DNA of 64,000 nt from Paracoccus sp. M683 (lineage in GTDB: Bacteria; Pseudomonadota; Alphaproteobacteria; Rhodobacterales; Rhodobacteraceae). The position numbers and the translations under genes are program-made. Of this stretch, positions 52,524-60,222 are shown in pieces; position 1 is the first letter of the stretch, and each line of letters starts with the position of its first letter. The DNA is taken from NCBI RefSeq assembly GCF_007096355.1, contig NZ_VKDF01000006.1:6896-70895 (forward strand), written 5' to 3'. The notes below the pieces were generated by a model, which was not told the DNA's origin, ran no database searches, and worked only from the letters and a program-made list of their open reading frames with translations.

Positions 52524-52919
52524 TCACTTCGCCGGGACGGCAGGGCGCTGCTTGCGGATCGCCTGTTTCTCGACGATCTGGCCGTCCTTGATGCGGAACA
52601 GGTCGACGCCCTGCACCTCGGTCCGGGTGCCGTCGGGATTGGTGGCGCGGAAGGTCCATTGGCTGACGCCACGGGTGCCGTCTGCGGACAGGAAATGTTC
52701 GTGATCGGCCCATTGCACGTCTGGCATGGCGGTCCAGACGCCTTCGAAAGCCTTGGCGATGGCGGCGCGGCCCTCGATCCGGTTGCCGTATTCGTTGTCG
52801 CCCGCAACGGTGAAGAACACGCAGTCATCGGCGAAATGGGTCATCACGGCGTCGATGTCGTGGCGGTTGAAGCCGTCGAAGGTGGCCTTCAGATCGGCGG
52901 CGGTGAAATGGTGGGACAT
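52524..52919 (-). CDS. tauX: Taurine dehydrogenase small subunit (SnoaL-like)
   Basis: A 131-residue NTF2/SnoaL-fold protein: FDGFNRHDIDAVMTHFADDCVFFT, RIEGRAAIAKAFEGVWTAMPDVQW and EVQGVDLFRIKDGQIVEKQAIRK. Alone it would be called an NTF2-like protein, but its place directly before tauY in a taurine operon identifies it as TauX. The ATG at 52919 lies 17 bases after tauM. Confidence 0.9.
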   Translation of the reverse strand: MSHHFTAADLKATFDGFNRHDIDAVMTHFADDCVFFTVAGDNEYGNRIEGRAAIAKAFEGVWTAMPDVQWADHEHFLSADGTRGVSQWTFRATNPDGTRTEVQGVDLFRIKDGQIVEKQAIRKQRPAVPAK

Positions 52920-52936
52920 GGGACTATTCCTTCCGG

Positions 52937-54277
52937 TCAGTAGCCCATCATCCGAGGCAGCCACAGGGTGATGCCGGGGAAGATGGCGATGATGAAGATT
53001 GCGGTGATAGAGGCCAGCGCGAAGGGCAGGGCGCGCAGGCTGATCCGCTCGATCGAGACGCCCGAGATGCCCGAGGCGATGAACAGGTTCTCGCCCAGAG
53101 GCGGGGTCTGGAAGCCCACCGACAGCGTGCAGATCATCACGATGCCAAAGTGGATCGGGTCGATGCCCATCATGTAAGCCACGGGCAGCATCACCGGCAC
53201 GAGGATCATGATGGCGGCCAGCGTCTCCATGAACATGCCGACGATCAGCAGCATGAAGATGACCATGGCCCAGATGACATAGAGGTTGTCGGTCAGCGAC
53301 AGGATGCCGCCCGCGATCACGCCGGGGATGTTGTTTTCAACCAGGATGCGGCCAAAGATGGTGGCGGTGAACAGCACCAGCAGGACGCGGCCCGCCAGCC
53401 AGGTGGTCGTGTCCAGCGACTTCACCACCTCGCCCAGGTCGATCTCGCGATAGATCACGGTGCCGACGAACAGGGTGTAGAAGATGGCGACGATGGCGGC
53501 CTCGGTTGGGGTGAAATAGCCCGAATAGATGCCGCCCAGGATCACCACCGGGGCCATCAGCGCCCAGAAGCCGTGATAGCAGGCCGACAACACGCGGTGC
53601 AGCGACAGCGGCTCGGCCGAGCCGTGAAACCCGCGCATCCGGCAGCGGATATAATTCATGATCAGCAGCCCGCCCGCCATCACCACGCCGGGCAGGAAAC
53701 CGGCGATGAACAGCTTGGAAATCGAGACGGTCTGGAACTGGCCATGCGCCTCGATGGCGGCGGGATCGGGTTGCAGGCCCATCGCCGAGATGCCGAAGAT
53801 GACCATCGGGATCGAGGGCGGGATGATGATGCCCAGACCGCCCGCCGCCGCCGTGACCGAGGCCGCGTAGCCCGGACCATAGCCCTGACGCACCATCGCC
53901 GGGATCATCAGCATCCCAACGGCGGCGGTGGTGGCGGGGCCGGAACCCGAGATGGCCCCGAAGAACAGGCAGGCGATGACGGTGGCTGCCGACAGCCCGC
54001 CGGTGAAAGGCCCGGCCAGGCTTTCCGCCACCGCGATCAGGCGGCGCGACAGGCCTGCGGCCTCCATCAGCGCACCGGCCAGGATAAAGGCGGGCAGCGC
54101 CATCAGCGGGAAGGACCCCACCGAGGACCAGGCCATCTGCACCATCTTGATCGGGTTGTCTCCCAGATACAGCATCGCGGCCAGCGACGAGACGCCAAGC
54201 GCCACGGTGATCGGCGCACCCAGGACCATCAGGCCGAAGAAGGTGCCAAACAGTATTTCGATCAGCAGGCTGTCCAT
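52937..54277 (-). CDS. tauM: TRAP transporter large permease for taurine
   Basis: A 446-residue DctM permease with GSGPATTAAVGMLMIPAMVRQGYGPGYAASVTAAAGGLGIIIPPSIPMVIFG and the motif GYFTPTEAAIVAIFYTLF. It works with TauL and the receptor TauK. Its start overlaps the tauL stop by one base (TGATG). Confidence 0.94.
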   Translation of the reverse strand: MDSLLIEILFGTFFGLMVLGAPITVALGVSSLAAMLYLGDNPIKMVQMAWSSVGSFPLMALPAFILAGALMEAAGLSRRLIAVAESLAGPFTGGLSAATVIACLFFGAISGSGPATTAAVGMLMIPAMVRQGYGPGYAASVTAAAGGLGIIIPPSIPMVIFGISAMGLQPDPAAIEAHGQFQTVSISKLFIAGFLPGVVMAGGLLIMNYIRCRMRGFHGSAEPLSLHRVLSACYHGFWALMAPVVILGGIYSGYFTPTEAAIVAIFYTLFVGTVIYREIDLGEVVKSLDTTTWLAGRVLLVLFTATIFGRILVENNIPGVIAGGILSLTDNLYVIWAMVIFMLLIVGMFMETLAAIMILVPVMLPVAYMMGIDPIHFGIVMICTLSVGFQTPPLGENLFIASGISGVSIERISLRALPFALASITAIFIIAIFPGITLWLPRMMGY

Positions 54278-54834
54278 CAGTGGTTCCCCTTCTCGAAGGC
54301 GCGCTTTTCGGCCTCGGCCAGGTCCAGCATCTCGTCGACCTCGATCTGGTCTGGGTCGCGGGGATCAATGCCAAGCACCAGCTTGAGGTAGTTCACTTGC
54401 AGGATGCGGATGGTCATCAGCGTGAAGGCGATGGGCAGGGCCAGGTAGACATGGCGCATTTCCCAGCCCAGGGTCTGCGCCTTCACGAAGGGCTTCAGCC
54501 GGCTGATGAATTCGATGGATTGCCAGATGAAGACGACGTTGAAGGCGATCCAGAAGGCGTCGCCGATGGCCTCGACGATGCGGGCCTTGGGGCGGGGCAG
54601 CAGGTTCAGGTGAAAGGTGACGCGGTTATGCGCCGCCATTCGCGCGGCGTAAGAGGCACCGAAATAGGCGAACCAGACGAACAGGATGACCGAGAGTTCC
54701 TCGATCCAGGTGATCGAGACGCCAAAGATCTGGCGGGCGACGATCTGCACGAACAGCAGCGTGACGAACACGGCCAACAGAACACGGCAGACATGACTTT
54801 CGAACCTGTCCAGAAAGGACCAGAGCGCGGACAT
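54277..54834 (-). CDS. tauL: TRAP transporter small permease for taurine
   Basis: A 185-residue DctQ protein with four hydrophobic segments and QIVARQIFGVSITWIEELSVILFVWFAYFGASYAARMAAHNRVTFHL. It lies between tauK and tauM in the standard receptor-small-large order. The charged C-terminus (DPDQIEVDEMLDLAEAEKRAFEKG) may be cytoplasmic. Confidence 0.93.
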   Translation of the reverse strand: MSALWSFLDRFESHVCRVLLAVFVTLLFVQIVARQIFGVSITWIEELSVILFVWFAYFGASYAARMAAHNRVTFHLNLLPRPKARIVEAIGDAFWIAFNVVFIWQSIEFISRLKPFVKAQTLGWEMRHVYLALPIAFTLMTIRILQVNYLKLVLGIDPRDPDQIEVDEMLDLAEAEKRAFEKGNH

Positions 54835-54888
54835 GACGGGCCTCTTGCGGGAGGGGCGGGAAGGGCGGATGGCGGCGCGGGCAGGGCG

Positions 54889-55890
54889 CTATTGGGCGGT
54901 GGGCCGGTCCAGCGAGGCCAGAACCTGATCCAGCACTTCCTTGCCACCGATCTGGTCATAGAATTTCGGCCAGACGGTTGTGGTGGCGCGGGTGATGAAT
55001 TCCTGCTCGCCATCGGCGGGGTCGGTGATCTCCATCCCGCGGGCGACCAGATCCTCGCGGATCTTCGCCTCTTCGGCGCGCAGGAACGCGGCCGAAGCCT
55101 GGGTAGCGGCCTGGCCAGCGGCCAGCACCTGCGCCTGTTCTTCCTCGCTGAGGCCCTCGAACAGCGCCTCGCTGACGATCAGCGGCTCGATCGAGAAGAT
55201 ATAGCGCAGATTGGTGACATATTTCTGCACCTCGTCGAATTTCATCGCGTTGATGGTCATGTAGGGGTTGTCCTGACCGTCCACGACCTTCTGCTGAAGG
55301 GCGGCAAAGGTCTCGCCCCAGGCCATCGGGGTCGGGTTGATGCCCCAGCTTTTATAGGTCTCGATCATGATTTCGTTCTTCGGTACGCGCACCACCAGGC
55401 CCGACAGATCGGCCACGGTCGCAACCGGCTTTTTCGAATTGGTCAGCACGCGGAAACCGGAATAGCCCCAGCCAATGATGCGCACGCCGGCATCCTCGAT
55501 GGTCTGGTCGATCATCTGCTGGCCGATCTCGCCCTGCGTGACCTTATCGGCATCCTCCTGGCTGAGGATCACATAGGGCAGGGTCAGCGTGCCGACCGAG
55601 GGCGAAAATGGCGTGATGTTGTTGATCGCGAGGATCGAGAAATCCAGGGTGCCGGTGGCGGCGGCGGTCACGGTATCCTGTTCGTCGCCCAATTGGCCGT
55701 TCAGAAACAGTTTGGCGGTCATCGCGCCACCCGATTCTTCGGCCAGTGCGGCGGCGAATGCCTTGCCAAGCGCCTCTTGCGTGCCACCGGCGCCATCGCC
55801 CACGGCGACGCGATATTCGGTGGCGGCGACGGGCAGCGCTAGCGACAGTGCCAATGTGGTGCCGGCCAGCAGGCTGGTCATATAGGTCAT
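54889..55890 (-). CDS. tauK: TRAP transporter receptor for taurine (DctP family)
   Basis: A 333-residue periplasmic receptor: signal peptide SLLAGTTLALSLALPVAATEYRVAV, then GTQEALGKAFAAALAEESGGAMTAKLFLNGQLGDEQDTVTAAATGTLDF, VVRVPKNEIMIETYKSWGINPTPMAWGETFAALQQKVVDGQDNP, the conserved DctP receptor core. It heads the operon. GGGAGG lies eight bases before the ATG at 55890. TauR-type repeats lie upstream at 55969-56000. Confidence 0.92.
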   Translation of the reverse strand: MTYMTSLLAGTTLALSLALPVAATEYRVAVGDGAGGTQEALGKAFAAALAEESGGAMTAKLFLNGQLGDEQDTVTAAATGTLDFSILAINNITPFSPSVGTLTLPYVILSQEDADKVTQGEIGQQMIDQTIEDAGVRIIGWGYSGFRVLTNSKKPVATVADLSGLVVRVPKNEIMIETYKSWGINPTPMAWGETFAALQQKVVDGQDNPYMTINAMKFDEVQKYVTNLRYIFSIEPLIVSEALFEGLSEEEQAQVLAAGQAATQASAAFLRAEEAKIREDLVARGMEITDPADGEQEFITRATTTVWPKFYDQIGGKEVLDQVLASLDRPTAQ

Positions 55891-55962
55891 TTGAAATTCC
55901 TCCCTTGGTGGTGCCGGCTAGGGTCGATCCGGCACGCGACGGAATGTTGCAGGCGGGTGCGC

Positions 55963-56000
55963 TTGACGATAGGGCCAGATGTGAGCAAAGATAGGTCCAG
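55963..56000. promoter_or_regulatory. TauR-type direct repeats and tauR promoter
   Basis: On the minus strand CTGGACCTAT (55991-56000) and CTGGCCCTAT (55969-55978) repeat directly, 22 bases apart, two helical turns. They resemble the CTGGACYTAA repeats reported for Rhodobacter capsulatus TauR. On the plus strand TTGACG (55963-55968), 18 bases and AAAGAT (55987-55992) could be the tauR promoter, with the repeats in its spacer and at its start point. Confidence 0.65.
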
Positions 56001-57491
56001 ATGCAGAACCGCATTCCGCCCGAGGTGATCTTCCTGCGCGAAGCCGAGGCGCCGACGTTGCAGGGGCGACTGGCTGCGGCTGTCGTGCGGGCGGTTCTGG
56101 AAAGCCGCGCGCGGCCCGGAACGCGGCTGCCGTCAAGCCGGCAACTGGCTGCGACGCTTGGCATTTCCCGGATGACGGTGACGCTGGTTTATCAGGAATT
56201 GATCAGCCAGGGCTATCTGGAAACCATCCCGCGATCCGGCATCGCCGTGGCCGCGACCGTGCCGCATGCGCGGCTGCGCGCGGCCGAGCAGGGAGAGAGT
56301 GCAGGGCAGGGGCTGCGCCCGCCCGACTGGCCCAACTGGCTGTCTGATCACCATTTGCCGCGCCGGGTGATCCGCAAGCCGGCGGATTGGCGCGACTATC
56401 GCTTTCCCTTCATCTATGGTCAGGCCGACCCCGATCTGTTCGACCACAATGCCTGGCGCGATTGCGCCCGCCGCGCGCTTGGCACCCGCGATTTCGCCGA
56501 TCTGGCGGCCGATCGCTATGGCGCCGATGACCCGTTGCTGGTCGATTACATCTGTTCGAACACGCTGCCACGCCGGGGCATCACCGCGCGGCCCGACGAG
56601 GTTCTGGTAACACTCGGCGCCCAGAACGCGCTGTTCCTCGCGGTCGAGCTGTTGGCCCGGCTGGACCGGCTGGCCGTGACCGAGGATCCCGGCTATCCCG
56701 ATTTCGCCGAAACCCTGCGCCGCGCCCAAAGCCCCACGACGTTTTTGCCGGTGGACGATATGGGGCTGAATCCCGCCGATCTGCCCGACAAGACCAGGCT
56801 GGTCATCGCCACGCCCAGCCACCATATCCCGACCGGCGCGACCATGCCGCTGGCCCGGCGGCACGAGTTGATCGCGCGCGCCTCGGCCCAGGATTTCCTG
56901 ATCATCGAGGATGACTACGACTTCGAGATGTCCTATCTGGCGCCGCCAGCGCCGGCACTGAAATCGCTGGATGACGCAGGACGAGTCATCTATCTGGGCA
57001 GCTTCTCCAAATCGCTGTTTCCGGGTCTGCGCATCGGCTATATGGTTGGCCCGGCACCGCTGATCGCGCAGGCGCGTGCGCTGCGATCCATCATGCTGCG
57101 CCATCCGCCCAGCCATTTGCAGCGCATCACGGCTTATTTCCTGGGCCTCGGCCATTACGACGCCCATATCGTTCGCTTGCGCCAGACCCTGCGCCAGCGC
57201 CGCGAGGCGCTGGAGGCGGCGATAGCACGGACCGACCTGTATGTTGCGGGCGCGCCTGTGGCCGGCGGCTCCAGCGTTTGGGTGCGTAGCCGCGAAGAAG
57301 TCGACAGCCGCGACCTGGCGCGACGACTGCGGGCCGACAGCGTGCTGATCGAACCAGGCGCGGTGTTCTTTGAAACACCACCCGGAATCTGCCCGTTCTT
57401 CCGGCTTGGCTATGGCTCGATCAGCGAGGACCGGATTGCCGAGGGAATCGCGCTGATCGCACGGGCCGCAGGGGGCATCAGTTCGGCCTAG
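56001..57491 (+). CDS. tauR: TauR, MocR-type regulator of taurine catabolism
   Basis: A 496-residue MocR protein: GntR winged helix (QGRLAAAVVRAVLESRARPGTRLPSSRQLAATLGISRMTVTLVYQELISQGYLETIPRSGIAVA) joined to an aminotransferase-like domain with PLP Lys in LGSFSKSLFPGLRIGYM and Asp in IIEDDYDFEMSY. TauR activates taurine genes in the presence of taurine. It is divergent from the tau operon, and the second direct repeat abuts its ATG, so autorepression is likely. The predicted start point is only a few bases before the ATG, suggesting a nearly leaderless mRNA. Confidence 0.92.
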   Translation: MQNRIPPEVIFLREAEAPTLQGRLAAAVVRAVLESRARPGTRLPSSRQLAATLGISRMTVTLVYQELISQGYLETIPRSGIAVAATVPHARLRAAEQGESAGQGLRPPDWPNWLSDHHLPRRVIRKPADWRDYRFPFIYGQADPDLFDHNAWRDCARRALGTRDFADLAADRYGADDPLLVDYICSNTLPRRGITARPDEVLVTLGAQNALFLAVELLARLDRLAVTEDPGYPDFAETLRRAQSPTTFLPVDDMGLNPADLPDKTRLVIATPSHHIPTGATMPLARRHELIARASAQDFLIIEDDYDFEMSYLAPPAPALKSLDDAGRVIYLGSFSKSLFPGLRIGYMVGPAPLIAQARALRSIMLRHPPSHLQRITAYFLGLGHYDAHIVRLRQTLRQRREALEAAIARTDLYVAGAPVAGGSSVWVRSREEVDSRDLARRLRADSVLIEPGAVFFETPPGICPFFRLGYGSISEDRIAEGIALIARAAGGISSA

Positions 57492-57645
57492 AATGGCGCG
57501 CAACATATGGATCAGATATATTGATAATCCGTATTATGGAACAATATTGGTGTATGTCTTGTGCGATCCAGACAGCGCGCCGGGAATTGGCGACGATGAT
57601 TCATCGCGGATACCGAGTGACGAAATCCTGACAAAAGGGAAAACG

Positions 57646-57717
57646 ATGGCGCAAAACCACCAGGCTATCCGTGCCGGCCGACGTGAAAGCCTGCCGCGCA
57701 GCCTGTGTAGCCTGTGA
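57646..57717 (+). CDS. Possible 23-codon ORF entering the tandem repeat
   Basis: An ATG with a good ribosome site (AAAAGGGAAAACG) starts MAQNHQAIRAGRRESLPRSL and ends at TGA inside the second repeat unit. No homology is recognised. It may be a remnant whose reading frame once continued; a +1 shift would enter the Cys-rich repeat frame. Low confidence. Confidence 0.2.
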   Translation: MAQNHQAIRAGRRESLPRSLCSL

Positions 57718-57862
57718 AGCCTGTGAAGCCTGTGAAGCCTGTGAAGCCTGTGAAGCCTGTGAAGCCTGTGAAGCCTGTGAAGCCTGTGAAGCCTGTCCAT
57801 GCGATAAGCGGATCAGAAAAGCAATGTTGAACATGGCTGAAAATTTTGATAATAATAAATGA
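57671..57862 (+). CDS. Possible 63-codon Cys-Glu-Ala repeat protein
   Basis: From GTG 57671 the frame encodes MPADVKACRAACVAC, then Glu-Ala-Cys repeats through the 9-bp array, then PCDKRIRKAMLNMAENFDNNK and a stop. Cys recurs every third residue both inside the perfect array and just before it, and the downstream part reads as normal protein, which argues mildly for coding. The GTG has only a weak ribosome site; GTG 57683 is an alternative. Such Cys density would favour metal or thiol chemistry. The repeat has no stop in several frames, so chance is a serious alternative. Confidence 0.3.
   Translation: MPADVKACRAACVACEACEACEACEACEACEACEACEACEACPCDKRIRKAMLNMAENFDNNK
57700..57798 (+). repeat. 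Tandem array of 9-bp unit AGCCTGTGA, 11 units
   Basis: Eleven units in register: the first ends GT, nine are exact AGCCTGTGA, and the last is AGCCTGTCC. A multiple-of-three unit changes copy number without changing frame. This is a candidate variable-number locus. Confidence 0.95.
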
Positions 57863-57978
57863 AATCAATGCATTGACGCCATGATGGCATATGCGGTAAA
57901 AGGTCTGCAAACACCACGGGCTTGCCTTGGTTCAGATTGAAAGGCTAGTGATCGCAAGACCAGAACAGGAGATCACTG

Positions 57979-58530
57979 ATGGCCGTTTCCCCGCCGGTTT
58001 GCGATTTTGGTGCCTCTGCCCCTGATTTTTCGCTGCCGGGCGTGGATGGGCTTAGCTATGGGCTGGGCGATATTCGTGGCCCGCGTGGCACGCTGGTGAT
58101 GTTCATCTGCAATCACTGTCCCTATGTTCAGGCCGTAATGGATCGGATCACCCGTGATGCCCGCGATCTTCAGGCGGCGGGAATCGGGGTGGTCGCCATC
58201 TCGGCCAATGATGTAGCCGAATACCCGCAGGACAGCCCCGAGAACATGGCCACCGAGGCCAGGCGCCACGGCTTCACCTTTCCGTATCTGTATGACGAAA
58301 GCCAGCAGGTTGCGCGGGCCTATGGCGCCGAATGCACGCCGGATTTCTTCGGCTATAACGCCGAAGGCGAATTGCAGTATCGCGGGCGGCTGGATGCGTC
58401 GGGCCGCAATCCGGGGCCGCCCGACGCAAGGCGGGATCTTTACGAGGCGATGTTGCAGATCGCTGAAACCGGCCGGGGTCCAGCAGATCAGGTTCCCTCC
58501 ATGGGCTGTTCGATCAAGTGGAAGACATAA
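57979..58530 (+). CDS. Thioredoxin-family peroxiredoxin-like protein
   Basis: A 183-residue AhpC/TSA-type fold: GASAPDFSLPGVDGLSYGLGDIRG, MFICNHCPYVQAVMDRI (CxxC redox site) and YGAECTPDFFGYNAEGEL (cis-Pro region). It is probably a thiol reductase or peroxiredoxin-like protein of unknown partner. CAGGAG precedes the ATG at 57979 and lies next to a small inverted repeat. The gph gene starts directly after its stop. Confidence 0.88.
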   Translation: MAVSPPVCDFGASAPDFSLPGVDGLSYGLGDIRGPRGTLVMFICNHCPYVQAVMDRITRDARDLQAAGIGVVAISANDVAEYPQDSPENMATEARRHGFTFPYLYDESQQVARAYGAECTPDFFGYNAEGELQYRGRLDASGRNPGPPDARRDLYEAMLQIAETGRGPADQVPSMGCSIKWKT

Positions 58531-59211
58531 ATGACCGTCTGTTATGCACCCTGCCCCGTGGTCTTTGATCTGGACGGCACGCTGATTGACAGCGCGCCCG
58601 ATATCCATGCCGCCGTCAATGCGGTGCTGCGTGATGAAGGCGCGCGTCAACTGACTCTGGACGAGATCCGGGGCTTCATCGGTGGTGGCGTCGATCTGTT
58701 GTGGCAGCGCGTGGTTGCTGCCACCGGCCTGCCCGCCGCCCGGCACCGCGATTTTCTGGCGTCCTTCATGTCCCGCTACAGCCGCAGCACCGGCCTGACG
58801 CGCCTCTATCCGGGCGTAGCCGAGGCTTTGGCGTCCTTGCTGGATCGCGGGCACCCTCTGGGCATCTGCACCAACAAGCCAATGCAGCCGACCCGCGCGG
58901 TGCTGGATCATTTCGGCATGACGGATCTGTTCGCCGTGGTGATCGCCGGCGACAGCCTGGGCGAGCGCAAACCCCACCCTGCCCCGCTGCGCGCAGCGCT
59001 GCAACAGCTTGGCGCCGCGCCGGAAGATCCACAGGCAATCTATGTTGGCGACAGCGAGGTTGATGCCGAAACCGCAGCCGCCGTTCCGGTGCCGTTGATG
59101 CTGTTCACCGGCGGTTATCGCAAGACGCCCGTGTCGCAGCTGCCCCATCACACCGCCTTTGACCATTTCGACGAACTGCCCGCGCTGATCGAGCGGGTGG
59201 TGACAGCCTGA
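58531..59211 (+). CDS. gph: Phosphoglycolate phosphatase
   Basis: A 226-residue HAD phosphatase: motif I FDLDGTLIDS, GFIGGGVDLLWQRVV cap, motif II GICTNKP, motif III Lys in ERKPHPAPL and motif IV YVGDSEVDAETA. It matches Gph, which removes 2-phosphoglycolate. It starts on the base after the stop of the thioredoxin-like gene. Confidence 0.93.
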   Translation: MTVCYAPCPVVFDLDGTLIDSAPDIHAAVNAVLRDEGARQLTLDEIRGFIGGGVDLLWQRVVAATGLPAARHRDFLASFMSRYSRSTGLTRLYPGVAEALASLLDRGHPLGICTNKPMQPTRAVLDHFGMTDLFAVVIAGDSLGERKPHPAPLRAALQQLGAAPEDPQAIYVGDSEVDAETAAAVPVPLMLFTGGYRKTPVSQLPHHTAFDHFDELPALIERVVTA

Positions 59212-59280
59212 ACCCTGTCATCGCGCTTGACCTCGCAGGCGCTTTTGCGTCAATGCGGGGCGACCACAGTGAGGATTGCC

Positions 59281-59709
59281 ATGGATCTGCGCCAGCTCAG
59301 CCCCGATCTTGCCGTTTCGGGCCAGATCACACCGCAAGACGTTTCCGCCCTTGCCGAGGCCGGTTTCAAGGTGCTGATCAACAACCGCCCCGATGCCGAG
59401 GTCGGTGCCGACGAGAACAGCGCCGTCATGGCCGAGGCCGCGCGTGCTGCGGGGATGACCTATTACTATCTGCCCTTCGTACCGGGACAGATCACGCCAG
59501 AATTGCTGACCGGATTTGCCGATGCCACGACCGGGCGCGGTCCGCATTTCGCCTATTGCCGCAGCGGCAATCGCTGCACGGTGCTGTGGGCGCTGAACCA
59601 GGCAGGCAAGCGCCCGGAAGCTGAAATTCTGGAAATCGCGGCCAAGGCGGGCTATGATCTGACAGCGATCCGGCCGATGCTGGCCAGCCTGGCCACACGC
59701 AAAGGCTGA
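59281..59709 (+). CDS. DUF442/TIGR01244-family phosphatase-like protein
   Basis: A 142-residue protein: MDLRQLSPDLAVSGQITPQDVSALAEAGFKVLINNRPDAE, and the active-site loop HFAYCRSGNRCTVLW (Cys-x5-Arg, as in dual-specificity phosphatases). Relatives form the N-terminal domain of Blh proteins linked to sulfide detoxification in other bacteria. GAGGATT precedes the ATG at 59281. Substrate unknown. Confidence 0.88.
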   Translation: MDLRQLSPDLAVSGQITPQDVSALAEAGFKVLINNRPDAEVGADENSAVMAEAARAAGMTYYYLPFVPGQITPELLTGFADATTGRGPHFAYCRSGNRCTVLWALNQAGKRPEAEILEIAAKAGYDLTAIRPMLASLATRKG

Positions 59710-59733
59710 CCCGCTGCGCGACGGGCCGTGCCG

Positions 59734-60078
59734 CTAGACCGGCACGTCCAGGGCGCGTTTGACATTTGCGGTCCATCCCAGAAGCCGCAGGTCGCCCGCC
59801 TCGATCGCAGGGCGCTTCATGACGCTTGGTTTCTCGCCCATCATCGCTATCGGATCGGCGGCACGTTCCGCATCGGACATGCCCCGCCAGGTCAGGCTGG
59901 CCCGGTTGACGACCTTGTCACCCCATTCGACCACCAGACGCTGCCGCATCGCCTGATCCAGCGGCTCTTTCTGGACATCGCGGAACTGCACTGTCCAGCC
60001 GGCATTCTCAAGTTCAGATTGCGCTTTCTGGCAGGTTGAACAATGCGCTAGACCATAGACCTTCAGTGATTTCGACAT
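59734..60078 (-). CDS. ArsC/Spx-family reductase-like protein
   Basis: A 114-residue thioredoxin-fold protein: VYGLAHCSTCQKAQSELENAGWTVQFRDVQKEPLD with a CxxC, then PSVMKRPAIEAGDLRLLGW, the Spx/YffB pattern. It may reduce thiols or act as a small adaptor; arsenate reductase activity is not implied by context. The ATG at 60078 is chosen because GAGG lies five bases before it; ATG 60081 is adjacent. The tiny lipoprotein ORF ends seven bases upstream. Confidence 0.85.
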   Translation of the reverse strand: MSKSLKVYGLAHCSTCQKAQSELENAGWTVQFRDVQKEPLDQAMRQRLVVEWGDKVVNRASLTWRGMSDAERAADPIAMMGEKPSVMKRPAIEAGDLRLLGWTANVKRALDVPV

Positions 60079-60085
60079 CATGGCC

Positions 60086-60160
60086 TCAGATAAGCGGGAC
60101 AAGGGGGACGCCGCAGGCAGACAGGGCTGCAAGGGCGGAAAGGGCAAGAAGGATCTTCAT
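60086..60160 (-). CDS. Predicted 24-residue lipoprotein
   Basis: A short frame reads MKILLALSALAALSACGVPL and ends VPLI. It is a complete lipoprotein signal: Lys at position 3, a hydrophobic core, and lipobox LSAC. AGGA lies six bases before the ATG. The mature lipopeptide would have only nine residues. It resembles entericidin-size lipoproteins in size only. It is followed after seven bases by the ArsC/Spx-like gene on the same strand, suggesting one transcript. Confidence 0.6.
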   Translation of the reverse strand: MKILLALSALAALSACGVPLVPLI

Positions 60161-60222
60161 TATCGGTCCTGTTGGTTCTGTTCGCGGGCGCAATATCGAC
60201 ACGAAGCCGCCCCGGCCACAAG

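Larger units (their letters stand above)
57492..57978. other. AT-rich intergenic patch with tandem repeat
   Basis: This 487-base stretch is clearly richer in A and T than its surroundings outside the repeat. It holds a palindrome ATAAT-CCGT-ATTAT (57524-57537), an ATG with AAAAGGG upstream (57646), the 9-bp tandem repeat (57700-57798) and an inverted repeat next to the following gene's ribosome site (57947-57977). No recognisable protein family is present. Confidence 0.7.

Noticed and set aside
57700..57798. Tandem array considered as a CRISPR
   Set aside because: Units are contiguous 9-mers with no spacers, and no cas genes are present.
57534..57910. Three minus-strand frames reading repeats of Leu-His-Arg, Ser-Gln-Ala or Thr-Gly-Phe
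   Set aside because: A 9-bp repeat without stops on that strand opens all frames automatically. None has a convincing ribosome site or non-repeat homology.
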